Positions 29,973 through 31,064 of a stretch of DNA of 31,064 bases are shown one piece after another (position 1 is the first letter of the stretch; each line of letters begins with the position of its first letter). The notes under the pieces are model-generated. The model made no database searches and was not told the origin of the DNA. It saw nothing but the letters and a program-made list of their open reading frames with translations. The translations under genes and the position numbers were made by a program. The DNA lies in NCBI GenBank assembly GCA_014904985.1, contig MU128987.1, forward strand, positions 210,982 to 242,045, written 5' to 3'. The stretch is from Hydnum rufescens UP504. Lineage: Eukaryota; Basidiomycota; Agaricomycetes; Cantharellales; Hydnaceae.

Positions 29973-31064
29973 ATGTCGCTTTCTTCCGCAAGCCATGTTT
30001 ACGACCCCCCTGCTGAGGATGCTGTGGTGCCCTCTGGAGCGTTGCATCATCCCCGCGAGGGTCAAGAACTAGGTTCTGGCGGTGGAACCCCTTCAATGGT
30101 TCAAGATCCCCCTGCTGAGGATGCCGTGATGCACTCTGGAGCGTCGCGTCGTCCTCGCGAGGATCCAGAACTTGTTGGTTCGACCCTTCCGACTCTCCTC
30201 CTTACCTGGGAGTTATCTGAAGCTTCTGTTGAGCGTATGTCGTCAGTTTGCATCGCGGTTAGCTTGTCTTATGTGCCTCGACCGTAGATCTCACAGAACC
30301 CTTCACGTGGTCAAGCTCAGGACAGCTGTCAAATACCGTCTACCGTCCATTGGAGGAATATCCTGACCTTTGCACCCTCACTGTCGCCTCAGGGGAGATA
30401 TCAGCCGACGTCGGTACGTTTCTGTCTCACTAGTTATTGCACCATCGCTAATCTATACTTAGTCTCTAATTTATCACGGCCGTATTTTTGTCACCAACCT
30501 TGGAGCTTGATGTACACCAACAGTCGCCGGTCGTTCCAGTATATCGATCAGCTGCCAAATGCTTGGTTGGAGACTTATCCTTCTTTTGCCTTCTATGAAG
30601 GCAGTATGAACGTCAATGGACCCTGGTCCGCTGATGCCCTTTCCCAACGATACGCTCTCCGCGGCCCCTCTCAACTTAGTCGCCCATCCGACTTTACACG
30701 ATTTCCTCAAAGATGGAATAAACATCTCCCTTACCTACCTTACGTTTATCGCCACCCGAGTGATCCAAACACCCCTCAACCCCGTGACCTAGATCCTATC
30801 ACTAATCGCTTTTACCTGAAGAAACACTATGTGGACGCTTTGGCCGCCTTCGTTGGATCCGCGAGCACCACTGCCCAGAGGTGGTATTCCCATATACGGA
30901 GAAATGGATTCCATGTCCCTGTTCCTCTCCCATCGTGTGAATATCCCGGTGCCAACTTCCGACGCCATTTCGAGCACCATGATACCAAAGCGCGAATCAT
31001 GGCGGATGTGGAGATATTCCTTCAGCATGGTTACTTGTGTCGAGGGTATGCGCAATGGTTGATG
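29973..31064 (+). CDS. Unknown protein, at least 330 codons, runs off the right edge
   Basis: Exons 29973-30234, 30288-30413 and 30463-31064 (edge); introns of 53 bp (GTATGT...CCGTAG) and 49 bp (GTACGT...TACTTAG). The joined frame is open to the end of the window, 990 nt. The N-terminus has a duplicated 23-residue motif (DPPAEDAVVPSGALHHPRE, then DPPAEDAVMHSGASRRPRE) encoded by a DNA repeat of about 100 bp. Exon 3 looks like a folded domain: SRPYFCHQPWSLMYTNSRR, AWLETYPSFAFYEGSMNVNG, LKKHYVDALAAFVGSASTT, ARIMADVEIFLQHGYLCRG. I do not recognise the family, and the 3' part is outside the window. Confidence 0.72.

Overview
The window looks like a repeat-dominated stretch of a basidiomycete (probably Agaricomycete) genome. 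The signs are spliceosomal introns of about 50-65 bp, a KDZ-superfamily transposase, an HNH_2-type endonuclease gene of a kind I know from mushroom-forming fungi, and a Ty3/gypsy chromovirus. Family names come from motifs I can read; no database search was run.

Layout. 1-5279 is AT-rich and gene-poor: a 480-bp foldback (160-640), anonymous sequence, then one half of a solo LTR (from 2181) interrupted by a composite non-coding LTR-type repeat (R1, 2421-5163). A complete but dead chromovirus on the minus strand follows (5285-15257; LTRs 5285-5759 and 14783-15257; TSD CTTTA). It sits inside the same solo LTR, whose last part and TSD (CCCAA) appear at 15263-15373. 16177-17022 carries an intact second copy of that LTR followed by a gag-like ORF remnant. 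17159-20790 is a strange array of intron-like units, each with a GCACAAAAAGAGCAG hairpin, minus-oriented on the left and plus-oriented on the right of a 900-bp inverted duplication centred near 20004. It is interrupted by R2, a solo copy of the R repeat (17995-19142, TSD CTGT). 21263-24692 (minus) is a KDZ transposase gene, broken by frameshifts but with its three catalytic acidic residues. 24915-25610 upstream of it is a satellite of about 140 bp per unit. 27210-31064 holds three spliced genes: an HNH endonuclease-like gene (+, one base short of an intact frame), an unknown 305-aa gene (-), and an unknown gene (+) leaving the window. The last two are divergent, and one copy of the KDZ-upstream repeat motif lies between them.

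How it fits together. Matching target-site duplications give an insertion order: solo LTR first, then R1 and the chromovirus inside it; R2 into the hairpin array. The chromovirus shows an unusually clean decay signature. All 25 differences between its two LTRs are transitions that fall on 21 dinucleotides explained as former CpG, and all 15 in-frame stops inside its roughly 2,990-codon reading frame are TGA, as CGA-to-TGA change predicts. The favoured reading is CpG methylation plus deamination rather than classical CpA-directed RIP. The two most novel signals are the hairpin-intron array with compensatory stem changes and the roughly 650-codon extension after the chromodomain.
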